Assembly (NCBI RefSeq): GCF_035918095.1
Contig: NZ_CP109137.1
Span: 310,001 to 374,000, forward strand
Direction of reading: 5' to 3'
Length of the DNA: 64,000 bases
Origin: Streptomyces sp. NBC_01750
GTDB lineage: Bacteria; Actinomycetota; Actinomycetes; Streptomycetales; Streptomycetaceae
Of this stretch, positions 35,292 through 44,224 are shown one piece after another; the first letter of the stretch is position 1; each line of letters starts with the position of its first letter. The notes below the pieces were generated by a model. It did not search any database. It saw only the letters and a program-made list of their open reading frames with translations, and was not told the DNA's origin. The position numbers and the translations under genes are program-made.

Positions 35292-35641
35292 TCACGTCTC
35301 GCTCTGTCCCGTGCGCCGCCTGCGCCAGGCCCGTTTGCGGCAGCGGGGAGAGCAGTACGTTGCCGAGACAGGATGTTCGACCCGACCGTCCAGGACCTTC
35401 CGCATTCCGGGCAGCTGGACGTTCGGTCGGCCCGGACCGCCTCGGTTCTCGCCCGCGCTCGTCGCATCTGGCGCCAGTGCCGCGACCGGCATACCGACGA
35501 GCAGAACACGGCCGTCGCCTTCGGCATCAGCGGACCGCCGCACCCGTGGCACAGCCGCGGCCCGGCATCACGGTCATCCGCGACTACAAGCAGCCGCAGC
35601 CGGGGCACACCGTCCTTCCCCGTGGCGCCACCGTAGGGCAA
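35292..35641 (-). pseudogene. Small zinc-ribbon protein gene with one frameshift
   Basis: Reading from 35641, RLCHGCGGPLMPKATAVFCS and CRSRHWRQ give a first CxxC...C...C ribbon, then CPECGRSWTVGSN. Near 35385 the sense shifts frame and continues VEHPVSATYCSPRCRKRAWR to a stop at 35292. Joined, the protein is about 115 residues with two treble-clef/zinc-ribbon units, each ending CxxxCRxRxWR. Such Streptomyces proteins may bind nucleic acid or proteins. A single-base indel would restore it. Confidence 0.6.
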
Positions 35642-35746
35642 CCGCGGGCGTTCGCGCGTTTCAGAAGCAGAGCGCGAGCAGAGGGGGTGCGGAGACGTGG
35701 GGCGCGAACTTGAGTCTCCTGCAGGGGGAGACAGGAAGGTGAGCTC

Positions 35747-36013
35747 ATGGACGGCGGCATCCTCTACTCAATCGGTGAACTGGCCCAGCGCACGGGGCTG
35801 ACAGTCAAGACGATCCGGTTCTACTCCGATCGCGGCATCGTGGCGCCTGCTGACCGCACCCACGCCGGCTACCGGCGCTACGCCCCGGATGCCGTCGCTC
35901 GCCTTGCCCTCGTGCGGACACTGCGCGAACTGGGACTCGGCCTCGACATGATCCGGCGGGTCGCGGATCAGGAACTCACCCTCAGTAGGGTCGGGGACTG
36001 GCGCGGTGGCTGA
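35747..36013 (+). pseudogene. MerR-family regulator cut short by a group II intron
   Basis: ATG 35747 starts YSIGELAQRTGLTVKTIRFY, the MerR winged-helix recognition region, followed by RTHAGYRRYAPDAVARLALV and TLRELGLGLDMIRRVADQEL. The frame crosses into intron sequence at about 35985 and stops at 36013, so the effector-binding/dimer helix region is lost. Joining the flanks across the intron gives about 17 further codons that do not look like MerR, so the gene was probably already damaged or rearranged. DNA binding without dimerisation is unlikely. Confidence 0.75.
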
Positions 36014-36039
36014 TGCTCCGTTTCCAGTCCCCGCCGCTT

Positions 36040-36073
36040 CAAACCGTGCATGCGGTTCTCCCGCACACGGCTT
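36040..36073 (-). ncRNA. Group II intron domain V
   Basis: Reverse-strand sequence AGCCGTGTGCGG-GAGA-ACCGCATGCACGGTTT folds into the standard 34-nt catalytic hairpin: two helices separated by a bulge, with a GNRA-type GAGA terminal loop and the AGC triad near the base. It lies 12 bases past the RT stop and about 55 bases before the proposed 3' end. Confidence 0.8.
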
Positions 36074-36084
36074 TCCGACATCGT

Positions 36085-37449
36085 TCACCGACTGGCATGC
36101 GCCGTCGCCCAGCGTACGTTTCCGGTGAGGCGGTAGACCCCGAGCCGGGTGATCCATCCGTAGGTGTAACGGGTGGCCCAGTTCCGACCCGCTCGGCCGT
36201 GTTTCCGGCTGGTGAAGATCGCCAGCCGTTCGTGGATGTAGCCGTCGATCACGTTGAACTTCCGTCCGGAGTTCCCGTTACGGAAGTACGCCGCCCAGCC
36301 CCGCAGGACCGGGTTCAGATCGGCGACCACGGCGGACACCGGCCGCTCGGTCTTCGAGATCGCGGTAGCCGTGCGGACTTTCTCCCGCAGCACTCGCATC
36401 GCTCTGACCGAGGGCCAGCGACGCAGGTAGAACCTGCCCCGCCACTTCCACGATTCCGCTTTCCGGTGGTGGAATCCGAGGAAATCGAAGCCCTGTCCGC
36501 CCCGCGTGAGACAGACAATGCCGGTCTTCTCCGGATGCAGGCGCATCCCGAGCCGTCCGAGCACTCTCGCCGCCAATTCCCGGGCCTGCTGGGCCCGATG
36601 CTCGGTCGGCGACAGAACCACGAAGTCGTCGCAGTACCTCACCAGCACTCCCAGCCGACGGCCCTCGACCTGCCACGCCTCATCGAGGACATGCAGGGCG
36701 ATATTTGCCAGCAGTGGGGAAATCGGTGAGCCCTGCGGAGTTCCCGCCCCGGTCGGGGAGGTCACCCCGCCCTCCAGAACTCCCATCCTCAGCCAGGCCC
36801 GGATCACCTTCAGGAACGGCCGGTCCACCACATGTCGGGCCACCTGGGCCATCAACGCGTCGTGGTCGATCGTCCCGAAGCAGTCCCGGATATCGGCCTC
36901 GAAAACCCACTCCCGCCGTTGGTTCGCCGCGACGCGCACTGTTTCGCACGCGCCGATCGCGGACCGCTTGGGCCGGAATCCGTAGCTCGCCTCGGTGAAC
37001 TGGGCCTCGAAGACCGGTTCCAGAACCAGTTTCGCGGCCGTCATCACCACCCGGTCCGCCACGGTGGGAATCGACAGGGGCCGAAACTCCCCCGGCCGCC
37101 CCGGCTTGGGAATCCGGACCCGCCGCAGCACCGACGGACGATACGTATACGTCCGCAGGCGCTCGGCCAGGTCCTGGAGGAACGCATCCACCCCCGAGAC
37201 CGCCACTGCGTCGACGGTCACGCCATCAACGCCCGGGGCTCCTCGGTTCGCACACACACCGACCCACGCCCGCCGAAGAACGTCCATGCGGTGGACATGG
37301 CTATACAGGGCGTGAAACCGGCGTTCGGGTTCTTGCTTGGCACAGCGGTAAAGCGTCCGTTGCAAGGCTCGGACCTTGTCCAAAGGACGGCCACCCGGTC
37401 CTGCGGCGCCTTCCTCCCGGCGGATGGAACTAGCCGAAACGGCACTCAT
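36085..37449 (-). CDS. ltrA: Group II intron reverse transcriptase/maturase
   Basis: A 454-residue RT-maturase. RT blocks include ANRGAPGVDGVTVDAV, RPLSIPTVADRVVMTAAKLV, EASYGFRPKRSA, VFEADIRDCFGTIDHDALMA, GAGTPQGSPISPLLANIALH and the active-site box RYCDDFVVL (YCDD in place of the usual YADD). The maturase/X region is at the end (WAAYFRNGNSGRKFNVIDGY, GWITRLGVYRL). There is no HNH endonuclease domain. The protein reverse-transcribes and helps splice its own intron RNA. The reading frame is intact, so the element could still be mobile. Confidence 0.9.
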   Translation of the reverse strand: MSAVSASSIRREEGAAGPGGRPLDKVRALQRTLYRCAKQEPERRFHALYSHVHRMDVLRRAWVGVCANRGAPGVDGVTVDAVAVSGVDAFLQDLAERLRTYTYRPSVLRRVRIPKPGRPGEFRPLSIPTVADRVVMTAAKLVLEPVFEAQFTEASYGFRPKRSAIGACETVRVAANQRREWVFEADIRDCFGTIDHDALMAQVARHVVDRPFLKVIRAWLRMGVLEGGVTSPTGAGTPQGSPISPLLANIALHVLDEAWQVEGRRLGVLVRYCDDFVVLSPTEHRAQQARELAARVLGRLGMRLHPEKTGIVCLTRGGQGFDFLGFHHRKAESWKWRGRFYLRRWPSVRAMRVLREKVRTATAISKTERPVSAVVADLNPVLRGWAAYFRNGNSGRKFNVIDGYIHERLAIFTSRKHGRAGRNWATRYTYGWITRLGVYRLTGNVRWATAHASR

Positions 37450-38120
37450 CCGGGTCCCTCCCTGTTCGCGAATCGCATCGATGAAGCAGGAGTCCTTCGC
37501 TCCCGACGGGTTGTGTTGTCCCGCCGATCACCACTACTACGACCCCCTCCGACTGCCTCTCGACAACCCGCCATTTCCCGGTTCTGCCGGTTATAGGCAG
37601 GCCACGCTTCCCGGGCCGCAAACCCGGGGCCGAGGAGGCCCTCTCCAGTTCCCAGGACGACCTTCCGACCATTCCACGCCCCTTACGCCGGGAGGTTCTT
37701 CGGCGACCGCTCCAGGCCCGAGATCGCCTTCCATGGCCTTCGCCAAACAAGCACAGGCTCGGCTCCTCCTTGGCCCGCCCGGGGGCGGGGGTTAAATGAC
37801 GACGCTGCAGGCTTCACTTCATGTTGCGGACTGGTCGGTTGCACGCCCCCGAAGGGCGCTTGTCACTCCACTTCGACGCCACCATTTCGAGTGACGCCGG
37901 GAGTCAGCTACCGGGGACCCTGGCGTCTCCCCGAACCGGACTTACACCGGCTGGCTATCCTGAGCTTGACGTCCGGATACATCACCCACACCCCTTCTGA
38001 ACTGTGATGACGCCCGGACTGCTGGACGTACGCTTGTTCTTTAACCTCACGTCCTGCGGAATGCTTGCCGGTGGAGAAAATGCGGTGCGTGCTGGCACCA
38101 CGCTGGTCAGACTCGCTGAC

Positions 38121-38531
38121 ATGACTGAGAAGATCACCCGCATCAACCCCGAGCAGCTGCATGAGACACCCGGCTACCACCACATCACCGTGGTGGAGGC
38201 AGGCCGTACCGCCTATCTGGCGGGGCAGTGCCCGCTTGATCGGAATAGTGACCTCGTCGGTTCCGGTTCCCTCGAGACGCAGGTCGACCAGGTTGTCGCG
38301 AACGCGCTCGCTGCCCTGGCAGCGGTGAGTGCCCAGCCTGAACATGTGGTGCGGTCAGTGATCTACGTGCGGAGCGATGAGAGGGACATCCTCGGAGCCG
38401 CATGGCGTCGGCTCACCGAGTCTGCCCTGGGTCCGGCGTTCACCACCGCCAGCACGCTCTTGGGCGTCGCCCAGCTGGGCTTTCCGGGACAGCTCGTCGA
38501 GGTGGATCTCACCGTGGCGCTGCCTGACTGA
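38121..38531 (+). CDS. RidA family protein
   Basis: A 136-residue YjgF/YER057c/UK114 (RidA) protein. It starts MTEKITRINPEQLHETPGYH and has YLAGQCPLDRNSDLVG, TQVDQVVANALAALAAVSAQ, VVRSVIYVRSDERDI and FPGQLVEVDLTVALPD. The active-site Arg in YVR and the acidic end VEVD fit the enamine/imine deaminase group, though some members have other roles. The start lacks a strong ribosome site. It lies beyond the 5' end of the group II intron and upstream of an IS, so its original neighbours are unknown. Confidence 0.85.
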   Translation: MTEKITRINPEQLHETPGYHHITVVEAGRTAYLAGQCPLDRNSDLVGSGSLETQVDQVVANALAALAAVSAQPEHVVRSVIYVRSDERDILGAAWRRLTESALGPAFTTASTLLGVAQLGFPGQLVEVDLTVALPD

Positions 38532-38648
38532 TTTCGAACGGCGTATCGAACTGGGTAGCCCAGCTGGGCATTCGCGGGACGCTGGGGCGGCCTTCGTCTG
38601 ATCATGTGCTCCGACCAAGGTGCACCGATCAAGACGAAGGCCGTGAAG

Positions 38649-40103
38649 GTGAGTCTGCTGCCTGACGCCGGTCCCGGGGAAGCGTTCGCGCAAGCGTCAC
38701 GCTTCCGGGAGGACTTATTCGACTGCCTGACCGTGCGCGGGGACGAGCTGTTCGAGCTCGTGGACGCATTGCTGTGCGCGGACGGCCCGGTGACGTCGCC
38801 GGTGGATCTGACGCTGGTGGCCGAGCACCGGCGTGGGCACGGTGCGATGTACGAGGCGTTGAACCACGGGAACGTGGACGTACCCCGGTTGCGGCAGGTG
38901 CTGGCCGGTCTGCCGATGCCGCGGGCCGCCGACGGGCGCCTGGCCCTGGCGGTCGATGTCAGCAACTGGCTCCGCCCTGACGCGCCGACCAGCGCGGATC
39001 GCCTGTTCTGCCACGTCTACGGCCGCAGCGGACGCTCCTCGGACCAGTTCATCCCCGGCTGGCCGTACTCGTTCGTCGCCGCCCTCGAATCGGGCCGGAC
39101 GTCCTGGTGCCAGCTCCTGGATGCCGTCCGCCTCGGGCCCGAGGACGACGTCGCCGAGGCCACCGCCTCCCAGCTCCGCCGGGTGGTCACCGACCTGATC
39201 GAGATGGGCCGCTGGCACGTCGGCGACCGCGACATCCTCATCGTCTTCGACGCCGGCTACGACGCTCCACGCATGGCCCACCTCCTCGACGGCCTCCCGG
39301 TCGAGGTGCCGGGACGGATGCGTTCCGACCGCGTCATGCGACGGCCGACGCCCTCGCTCAGGGAGTACGCCCTGGCCTATCCCCAGGGCGGGCGACCGCC
39401 GAAGCACGGCAAGGAGTTCCGCTTCGCCAAGCCGGACACCTGGGGTGAGCCGGACGCGGCCACAACGCAGGTCACCGACCGATACGGCACCACCCGCGCG
39501 ATGGCCTGGGACCGTATCCACCCGCGCCTGACCACCCGCTCCGCCTGGATCGAGCACAGCGGCGAACTCCCCATCATCGAGGGCACACTGATCCGCCTCC
39601 AGGTCGACCGGCTGCCCGGCGGAGGAGACCCGCTGCCGCTCTGGCTGTGGTCGTCCGCCACCGGCCTGAACTGCGAGGACGTCGACGTGCGCTGGCAGGC
39701 ATTCCTGAGGCGCTTCGACCTGGAGCACACCTTCCGGCTGATGAAACAGACCCTCGGGTGGACCCGCCCGAAGCTGCGAACCCCCAAGGCCGGCGAGCGC
39801 TGGACCTGGCTGATCATCGCCGCCCACACCCAGATCCGCCTTCTGCGCGAGGCCGCCGCCGACTTGCGGCGGCCGTGGGAGAAGCCCGCCGAGCCCGGCC
39901 GACTCACCCCGGCCCGAGTCCGCCGGGGGTTTCGGAACCTCCGCCCGCACCTGCACTGCCCGACCCGCGCGCCAAAACTCTCAACCCCCGGACCTGGCAG
40001 GCCACTTGGCTCGAAAAACCGGCGGCCCGCCACCCGTTACGACGTGGGTAAAACCGTGAAACGACCAGAGAGCATCACCGAACGAAACCGACTCAAACCA
40101 TAA
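38649..40103 (+). CDS. Intact IS701-like (NF041680-type) transposase
   Basis: A 484-residue DDE transposase, full length. DVSNWLRPDAPTSADRLFCH carries the first Asp, ILIVFDAGYDAPRMAHLLDG the second, and RRFDLEHTFRLMKQTLGWT the Glu region (HTF.L.KQT). The C-terminal arm is PWEKPAEPGRLTPARVRRGF and ends RPESITERNR. GTG 38649 (VSLLPDAGPGEAF) matches the usual start; an in-frame ATG at 38604 adds 15 residues. Decayed relatives occur at 335, 12265 and 57325. Terminal inverted repeats were not recognised by eye; the element probably begins near 38550 and ends before 40113. Confidence 0.85.
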   Translation: MSLLPDAGPGEAFAQASRFREDLFDCLTVRGDELFELVDALLCADGPVTSPVDLTLVAEHRRGHGAMYEALNHGNVDVPRLRQVLAGLPMPRAADGRLALAVDVSNWLRPDAPTSADRLFCHVYGRSGRSSDQFIPGWPYSFVAALESGRTSWCQLLDAVRLGPEDDVAEATASQLRRVVTDLIEMGRWHVGDRDILIVFDAGYDAPRMAHLLDGLPVEVPGRMRSDRVMRRPTPSLREYALAYPQGGRPPKHGKEFRFAKPDTWGEPDAATTQVTDRYGTTRAMAWDRIHPRLTTRSAWIEHSGELPIIEGTLIRLQVDRLPGGGDPLPLWLWSSATGLNCEDVDVRWQAFLRRFDLEHTFRLMKQTLGWTRPKLRTPKAGERWTWLIIAAHTQIRLLREAAADLRRPWEKPAEPGRLTPARVRRGFRNLRPHLHCPTRAPKLSTPGPGRPLGSKNRRPATRYDVGKTVKRPESITERNRLKP

Positions 40104-40112
40104 AGAACAAGC

Positions 40113-40730
40113 TCAGGCGTTCTCCGAGATGTCGTCGCCCAGGGGGCCGGTGAGGTAGTACTGCACAGTCGGCGCGATCAGGCGGATGACCTGCTCCGAA
40201 GGCATGTGGGCGATGCGGTCGATCGCCCAGACATAACGCGTCATCGCCAGGCCCACGATCTGTGTGGCGACCAGGTCTGCGCGCAACTGGGCCTCGTCGT
40301 CGGGAAGGCTCGCCGACACGACCTGCAGGACAAGAGCGGAGAAGACAGAGCGGAGGCGCTCCATGGCGAAGGGCTCGTGGCTTGCGGCGAGGATGATCGA
40401 GCGCAGGATCTCCGAGGTGGCCTGGTCATCCCACATACGCAGCGCCGCCTCCACGAAGGCCCGCCCGCGCTCCTCCAACGGCACCTCGGCGGCCTCGGCA
40501 ATGCCGTCGCCGAAGGCATCCGGCGGCTCCAGCGCCGCCTTCAGCAGTCCCATCTTGTTGGAGAAGTAGTAGTTCACCAGGGTGGGATCCACATCGGCGG
40601 CCTGAGCCACCGACCGCAATGAGGTCCTGTCGTAGCCCCGCTCCGCGAAGGACTTGCGTGCCGCCGTCAGGATGCGGTCCGCCTGCGCGCCACGTTCCCC
40701 GCGGGGCCCCCTTCCTGCCCGTGCCGCCAT
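40113..40730 (-). CDS. TetR family transcriptional regulator
   Basis: A 205-residue TetR repressor. The HTH is ILTAARKSFAERGYDRTSLR followed by VAQAADVDPTLVNYYFSNKM. The C-terminal domain resembles the common actinobacterial TetR_C type (ATSEILRSIILAASHEPFAM, TQIVGLAMTRYVWAIDRIAH). ATG 40730 follows GGCGGGAG. The stop is only ten bases from the transposase stop, so the last few residues may have been modified by the insertion. The natural target is unknown; the frameshifted hydrolase gene at 41164 is divergent and a candidate. Confidence 0.85.
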   Translation of the reverse strand: MAARAGRGPRGERGAQADRILTAARKSFAERGYDRTSLRSVAQAADVDPTLVNYYFSNKMGLLKAALEPPDAFGDGIAEAAEVPLEERGRAFVEAALRMWDDQATSEILRSIILAASHEPFAMERLRSVFSALVLQVVSASLPDDEAQLRADLVATQIVGLAMTRYVWAIDRIAHMPSEQVIRLIAPTVQYYLTGPLGDDISENA

Positions 40731-41163
40731 CTCCCGCCGTCCTCCATTTTCCCGTTCCGGACTTGCGTGATCGCCTGCCGGTGAAGTTTCAGCATCCGCT
40801 GAACCGGTTTTCACTGTACCGTGAAATTGCAACCACAAGGCCGCACCCACTGGCGCTCCCCCTGCGCGGGTAAAGGACGCCGCCGACAAGCGCCGGGCCG
40901 GCCAAGACAGCGACGGCGAAGAAACAGACAGAGGCTTCGCCATTCGCTTTCCTGACGAAGGCGGAGCTCTACCGGCGCGCCACGGAGGCGCGCAACGAGA
41001 AAGTCCGGGTGGAGGTCGGCGGCGGCCGCGGTGATGTCGGGGAAGGCGCGGGTGAGGTCCACCTTCCTGGTGACCCCAGGGGGGTTCGGCGTGCGGTGGC
41101 TGCCGGGCTGAGGTCTGCTTGGTGAGTCGGACACCCCCGGCTCCGCTGAAAGGGCACCGATCC
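40731..41163. other. Divergent intergenic region with a possible gene scrap
   Basis: Contains the tetR promoter (AT-richer at 40790-40840, TTTTCACTGTACCGTGAAATT with inverted TTTCAC/GTGAAA arms suggesting an autoregulatory operator). From about 40900 a plus frame reads KQTEASPFAFLTKAELYRRA, reminiscent of the end of a Ku-like or SAP/Rho-N-type tail, with no start; this identification is weak. Confidence 0.4.
40803..40830 (-). promoter_or_regulatory. TetR operator candidate
   Basis: GGTTTTCACTGTACCGTGAA contains TTTCAC and GTGAAA half-sites around CTGTACC, about 80 bases upstream of the tetR start. Half-sites of this type are common for TetR autoregulation. Assignment to the adjacent gene is by position. 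Confidence 0.5.
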
Positions 41164-41876
41164 ATGGCTGACAAGCCCGCAATCGTCTTGGTACACGGTG
41201 GTTTCGTTGACGGGTCCGGCTGGCGACCGGTCTACGACCTGCTCACCCGCGACGGTTACCGCGTCGCCGTGGCGCAGACCCGACCCTGTCCCTGCAGGGC
41301 GACGCCGCCGCGGCGAGGCTGATCATCGACGCACAGGACCGCCCGGTCGTGCTGGTCGGTCACTCCTACGGCGGCGCGGTCATCACCGAAGCGGGCACCG
41401 ACCCGAACGTGGCGGCCCTGGTCTACATCGCGGGGTTCGTACCGGACGCCGGCAAGTCGGTCAACACACTCCTCGCCGACTTCCCAACCGACGTTCCCGG
41501 ACCGCCGATCCTGCCGCCCGCGGACGGCTTCCTCTCTCTCGACCGGGACAAATTCCGTGCGTCGTTTGCTGGTGACCTGCCTGCTGACATGGCTGCGTTC
41601 ATGGCCCACTCGCAGGTTCCCTGGGGCGTAGAGGCCCTCGGCGGGCAGGTCACCGAGGCCGCCTGGCGGACCAAGCCAAGCTGGTACCTGATCACTACCG
41701 ACGACAAGATGATCCCCCCGCCTGCCCAGCGCACCATGTCCGGGAGAGCCGGTTCTACCACCGTCGAGGCCGCGGGCAGCCATTCCATCTACGTGTCACA
41801 ACCGGCCGCAGTGGCCGACCTCATCAAACAGGCTGCCGCGGGAAACTGCCACGACGTCACCCGATCGTGGCACTGA
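41164..41876 (+). pseudogene. Alpha/beta hydrolase gene with one frameshift
   Basis: ATG 41164 starts MADKPAIVLVHGGFVDGSGW and RPVYDLLTRDGYRVAVAQ. At about 41281 one base shifts the sense into the next frame as PTLSLQGDAAAARLIIDAQD and RPVVLVGHSYGGAVITEAG. The rest is normal to the stop: nucleophile GHSYGG, LITTDDKMIPP with the acid, and AGSHSIYVSQP with the base. Joined length is about 237 residues, full size for this hydrolase group. It may be an indel artefact. Confidence 0.7.
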
Positions 41877-42279
41877 TCAACACCGTGTCCGCCGTCGAGG
41901 AGATGAGTCCCTGCCACAACCGCGCGGCTTCGCCAGGTAGCTGCCCTTCGGGGGATTCATCATCTTCAGTTGATGTCCCCGGCACTGATCGGGCCGCCCG
42001 CCGTCCCTCGTATACGAGTTCGACCACACTGAGCGAGTGAGTGCCGTACCAGCTACTAGCCATGATCACCGGCGCAGCCGGCGCACTTGGCGGAGCCATC
42101 TGGTTCAGCGGGTGATGACAGCCGGGCCGGCCGAGCATCCCGGCGAGCATCCGCCGGCCTGTGCCGTCGTCGACGCACCAAATGCGCACCCGAAGAATGA
42201 GCAGCTGTGCCGGAACCGGCGTACTGAAGGTGGAGGGAATCGACCCACGAAGCCTTTCCGTACCGGAGGTACCTCGCCC
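41877..42279. other. No convincing gene
   Basis: About 400 bases upstream of the permease pair. Frames are open on both strands but carry no motif. The final 30 bases hold the ribosome site GGAGGT for the permease. Confidence 0.4.
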
Positions 42280-43290
42280 GTGACCACCAGCAAAGCGGCC
42301 CCGAGGCGGGTTGACGACCGCGAGGCGGAGGATCCGCAGGGTTGGCAGTTCAACTCACCCCTCGTCCTCACCATGCTGCTGCTCCTGGTGGTTGTGCTGC
42401 AGGGGCCGATCCGCCGGGCGTTGTCCGCGCCGGTGATGCAGAGTTGGATGACCGTGTTCGTCGCGGTGTTCGTCCAGGCCCTGCCCTTCCTCGTGCTCGG
42501 CGTGCTGCTGTCGGCAGTCATCGCGGTGTTCGTCCCACCCTCGTTCTTCGCCCGCGCGCTGCCGAGACGGCCCGCCCTCGCGGTGCCGGTCGCCGGGATG
42601 GCCGGGGCCGTCCTCCCCGGCTGCGAGTGCGCCTCCGTGCCGGTGGCCGGAGCGCTCGTGCGCCGGGGCGTCACCCCTGCGGCGGCGCTGGCATTCCTGC
42701 TGTCCGCCCCGGCGATCAACCCGATCGTGCTGACCGCCACCGCCGTCGCCTTTCCACGTAACCCGGAGATGGTCCTCGCCCGGTTCGCGGCGAGTCTGCT
42801 CGTGGCGTGCGCGATGGGCTGGTTGTGGCACGGGCTGGGCCGCGCCGACTGGCTGCGCCCACCGGACCACCCGTCGTTCGACGGCCTCGGCAAGGGGGCG
42901 GCTTTCTGGGGATCCGTACGGCACGACGTGATGCACGCCGGCGGCTTCCTCGTCGTCGGCGCGCTAGCCGCGGCCACCCTCAAAGCCGTGGTGCCGGCAA
43001 GCTGGCTGCACACCGCGGCCAACAACCCCGTGGTGGCGGTCCTCGCCCTGGCGACCCTCGCGGTGGTGTTGTCGATCTGCTCCGAGGCCGACGCATTCGT
43101 GGCAGCGTCCCTGTCCCAGTTCTCGCTCACCGCCCGGCTGGCGTTCCTCGTCGTCGGACCGACGATCGACCTGAAACTGTTCGCCATGCAGGCCGCCACG
43201 TTCGGCCGCGGGTTCGCGCTGCGGTTCGCCCCCGCCACCTTCACCCTGGCCGTCCTCATGTCGGCCCTGGTCGGGGCGGTCCTCCTGTGA
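42280..43290 (+). CDS. YcgR/YraQ-type permease (DUF318)
   Basis: A 336-residue membrane protein with eight or so helices. The family signature PGCECASVPVAGALVRRGV and AALAFLLSAPAINPIVLTAT is clear, and a second half contains LSICSEADAFVAASLSQFSL and GPTIDLKLFAMQAATFG. The conserved Cys and Glu in GCEC suggest metal or thiol chemistry; Bacillus YcgR and its partner YcgQ have been linked to metal homeostasis. GTG 42280 has GGAGGT eight bases upstream. It overlaps the next gene by GTGA, so the two are translated together. The transported substrate is not established. Confidence 0.85.
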   Translation: MTTSKAAPRRVDDREAEDPQGWQFNSPLVLTMLLLLVVVLQGPIRRALSAPVMQSWMTVFVAVFVQALPFLVLGVLLSAVIAVFVPPSFFARALPRRPALAVPVAGMAGAVLPGCECASVPVAGALVRRGVTPAAALAFLLSAPAINPIVLTATAVAFPRNPEMVLARFAASLLVACAMGWLWHGLGRADWLRPPDHPSFDGLGKGAAFWGSVRHDVMHAGGFLVVGALAAATLKAVVPASWLHTAANNPVVAVLALATLAVVLSICSEADAFVAASLSQFSLTARLAFLVVGPTIDLKLFAMQAATFGRGFALRFAPATFTLAVLMSALVGAVLL

Positions 43291-44018
43291 ACCGGCAGGC
43301 GCAAGCAGCCGTGCTGTTCCTCGTCGGCGGGGCGGTGCTGCGCGCGAGCTTCACCGACCTCTACCTGCGCTACGTCAAGGCCGGGTTGCGCCCGTTGCTG
43401 CTCGTGGCCGGCATCGTCCTGATTTTCGCCGCCATCGCCACCGTCTGGTACGAACTGCGACAGCCGCGCACGAGCCCGGAGAACCAGCCCGAGCGTGAGC
43501 ACGACGGGCGCGGCCACGCCCACCGCGAACCACGTATCTCCTGGCTCCTCGTCCTGCCTCTGTTCGCTCTCATTCTGGTCGCCCCACCCGCACTGGGCTC
43601 CTACAGCGCCACGCGCACCGGCACGGCCCTGCAAAAACCCTGGGGCTTCCCCACCCTTTCCGCCGGTGACCCCCTCCAGCTCAGCGTCGTCGACTACGCC
43701 GGCCGCGCCGTTTACGACCACGGACGTTCCCTTGGCGACCGGCGGATCAGAGTTACCGGCTTCGTCACCGTCGACCGCAACGGCGCGCCCTACCTGACCC
43801 GCATGGTCCTCAACTGCTGTGCTGCCGACGCCCAACCCGTCAAGATCGGCCTGACCGGCCGGATTCCCCCCGTCATGCAACCCGACAGCTGGCTTGAAGT
43901 CACCGGCACCTACACCACCAAGCAGACCAAAGACCCCGTCAACGACGGTGCCATCCCGTTCATCAACATCAGCCAAGCCAGACCGGTCCCTACCCCACAC
44001 AACCAGTACGAAGAGTGA
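43287..44018 (+). CDS. TIGR03943/YcgQ-like putative permease subunit
   Basis: A 243-residue protein. Two TM helices flank a short loop at the N-terminus (AVLFLVGGAVLRAS, LLLVAGIVLIFAAIATVW), a His-rich linker follows (EREHDGRGHAHRE), a third TM at about 82-100, and then an external domain of beta character (IRVTGFVTVDRNGAPYLTRM, VLNCCAADAQPVKIGLTG, WLEVTGTY). The LNCCAADA motif with paired Cys is characteristic of the YcgQ group. Start overlaps the permease stop. The His-rich loop and Cys pair point to a metal. Together they form the usual two-gene module. Confidence 0.85.
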   Translation: MNRQAQAAVLFLVGGAVLRASFTDLYLRYVKAGLRPLLLVAGIVLIFAAIATVWYELRQPRTSPENQPEREHDGRGHAHREPRISWLLVLPLFALILVAPPALGSYSATRTGTALQKPWGFPTLSAGDPLQLSVVDYAGRAVYDHGRSLGDRRIRVTGFVTVDRNGAPYLTRMVLNCCAADAQPVKIGLTGRIPPVMQPDSWLEVTGTYTTKQTKDPVNDGAIPFINISQARPVPTPHNQYEE

Positions 44019-44023
44019 AGTAG

Positions 44024-44215
44024 TCAGGGACGCAGATCCGCTGCCGGGCGGGCCGAGCCTGCCACGAGTGAAGCGGTGAACCCGTGCCGCGGCGCGGTGA
44101 GCACCTGCTGCGCCGGTCCCCGCTCGATGAGCTCACCGGCGTCCAGTACGGCGATCCGGGCGGCAGTCGCTGCGGTGCCGAACTCCGGACGGCCAACCAC
44201 GCAGATCAGCGACTT
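44024..44215 (-). pseudogene. ABC transporter ATP-binding protein, C-terminal scrap
   Basis: The minus frame reads ARIAVLDAGELIERGPAQQV and LTAPRHGFTASLVAG to a TGA at 44024. This is the usual end of an ABC ATPase (V.VL..G.l.E.G....vl..P.h..t..L). The Walker and signature parts are absent, so only about 60 codons remain between the permease pair and the flavin enzyme gene. Confidence 0.6.
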
Positions 44216-44224
44216 CTATACCCC

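Larger units (their letters stand above)
35985..37991 (-). mobile_element. Group II intron (retroelement) of about 2.0 kb
   Basis: On the minus strand the element begins near 37991 with GTGTGGGTG, fitting the GUGYG 5' consensus. It carries an intact reverse transcriptase gene and ends with a recognisable domain V and a domain VI stem (GGGGACTGG pairing with CCAGTCCCC) near 35985. The RT lacks an obvious endonuclease domain, as in group IIC or similar. The insertion is antisense to merR. Ends are placed by consensus and may be off by a few bases. No nearby second copy was noticed. Confidence 0.75.

Noticed and set aside
36832..37596. 254-codon plus frame opposite the intron RT
   Set aside because: Antisense of the reverse transcriptase gene.
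38715..39956. 413-codon minus frame opposite the intact transposase
   Set aside because: Antisense of an intact transposase with recognisable catalytic blocks.
42105..44000. 631-codon minus frame opposite the permease pair
   Set aside because: Antisense; the plus strand has GTGA-overlapped membrane proteins with clear signatures.
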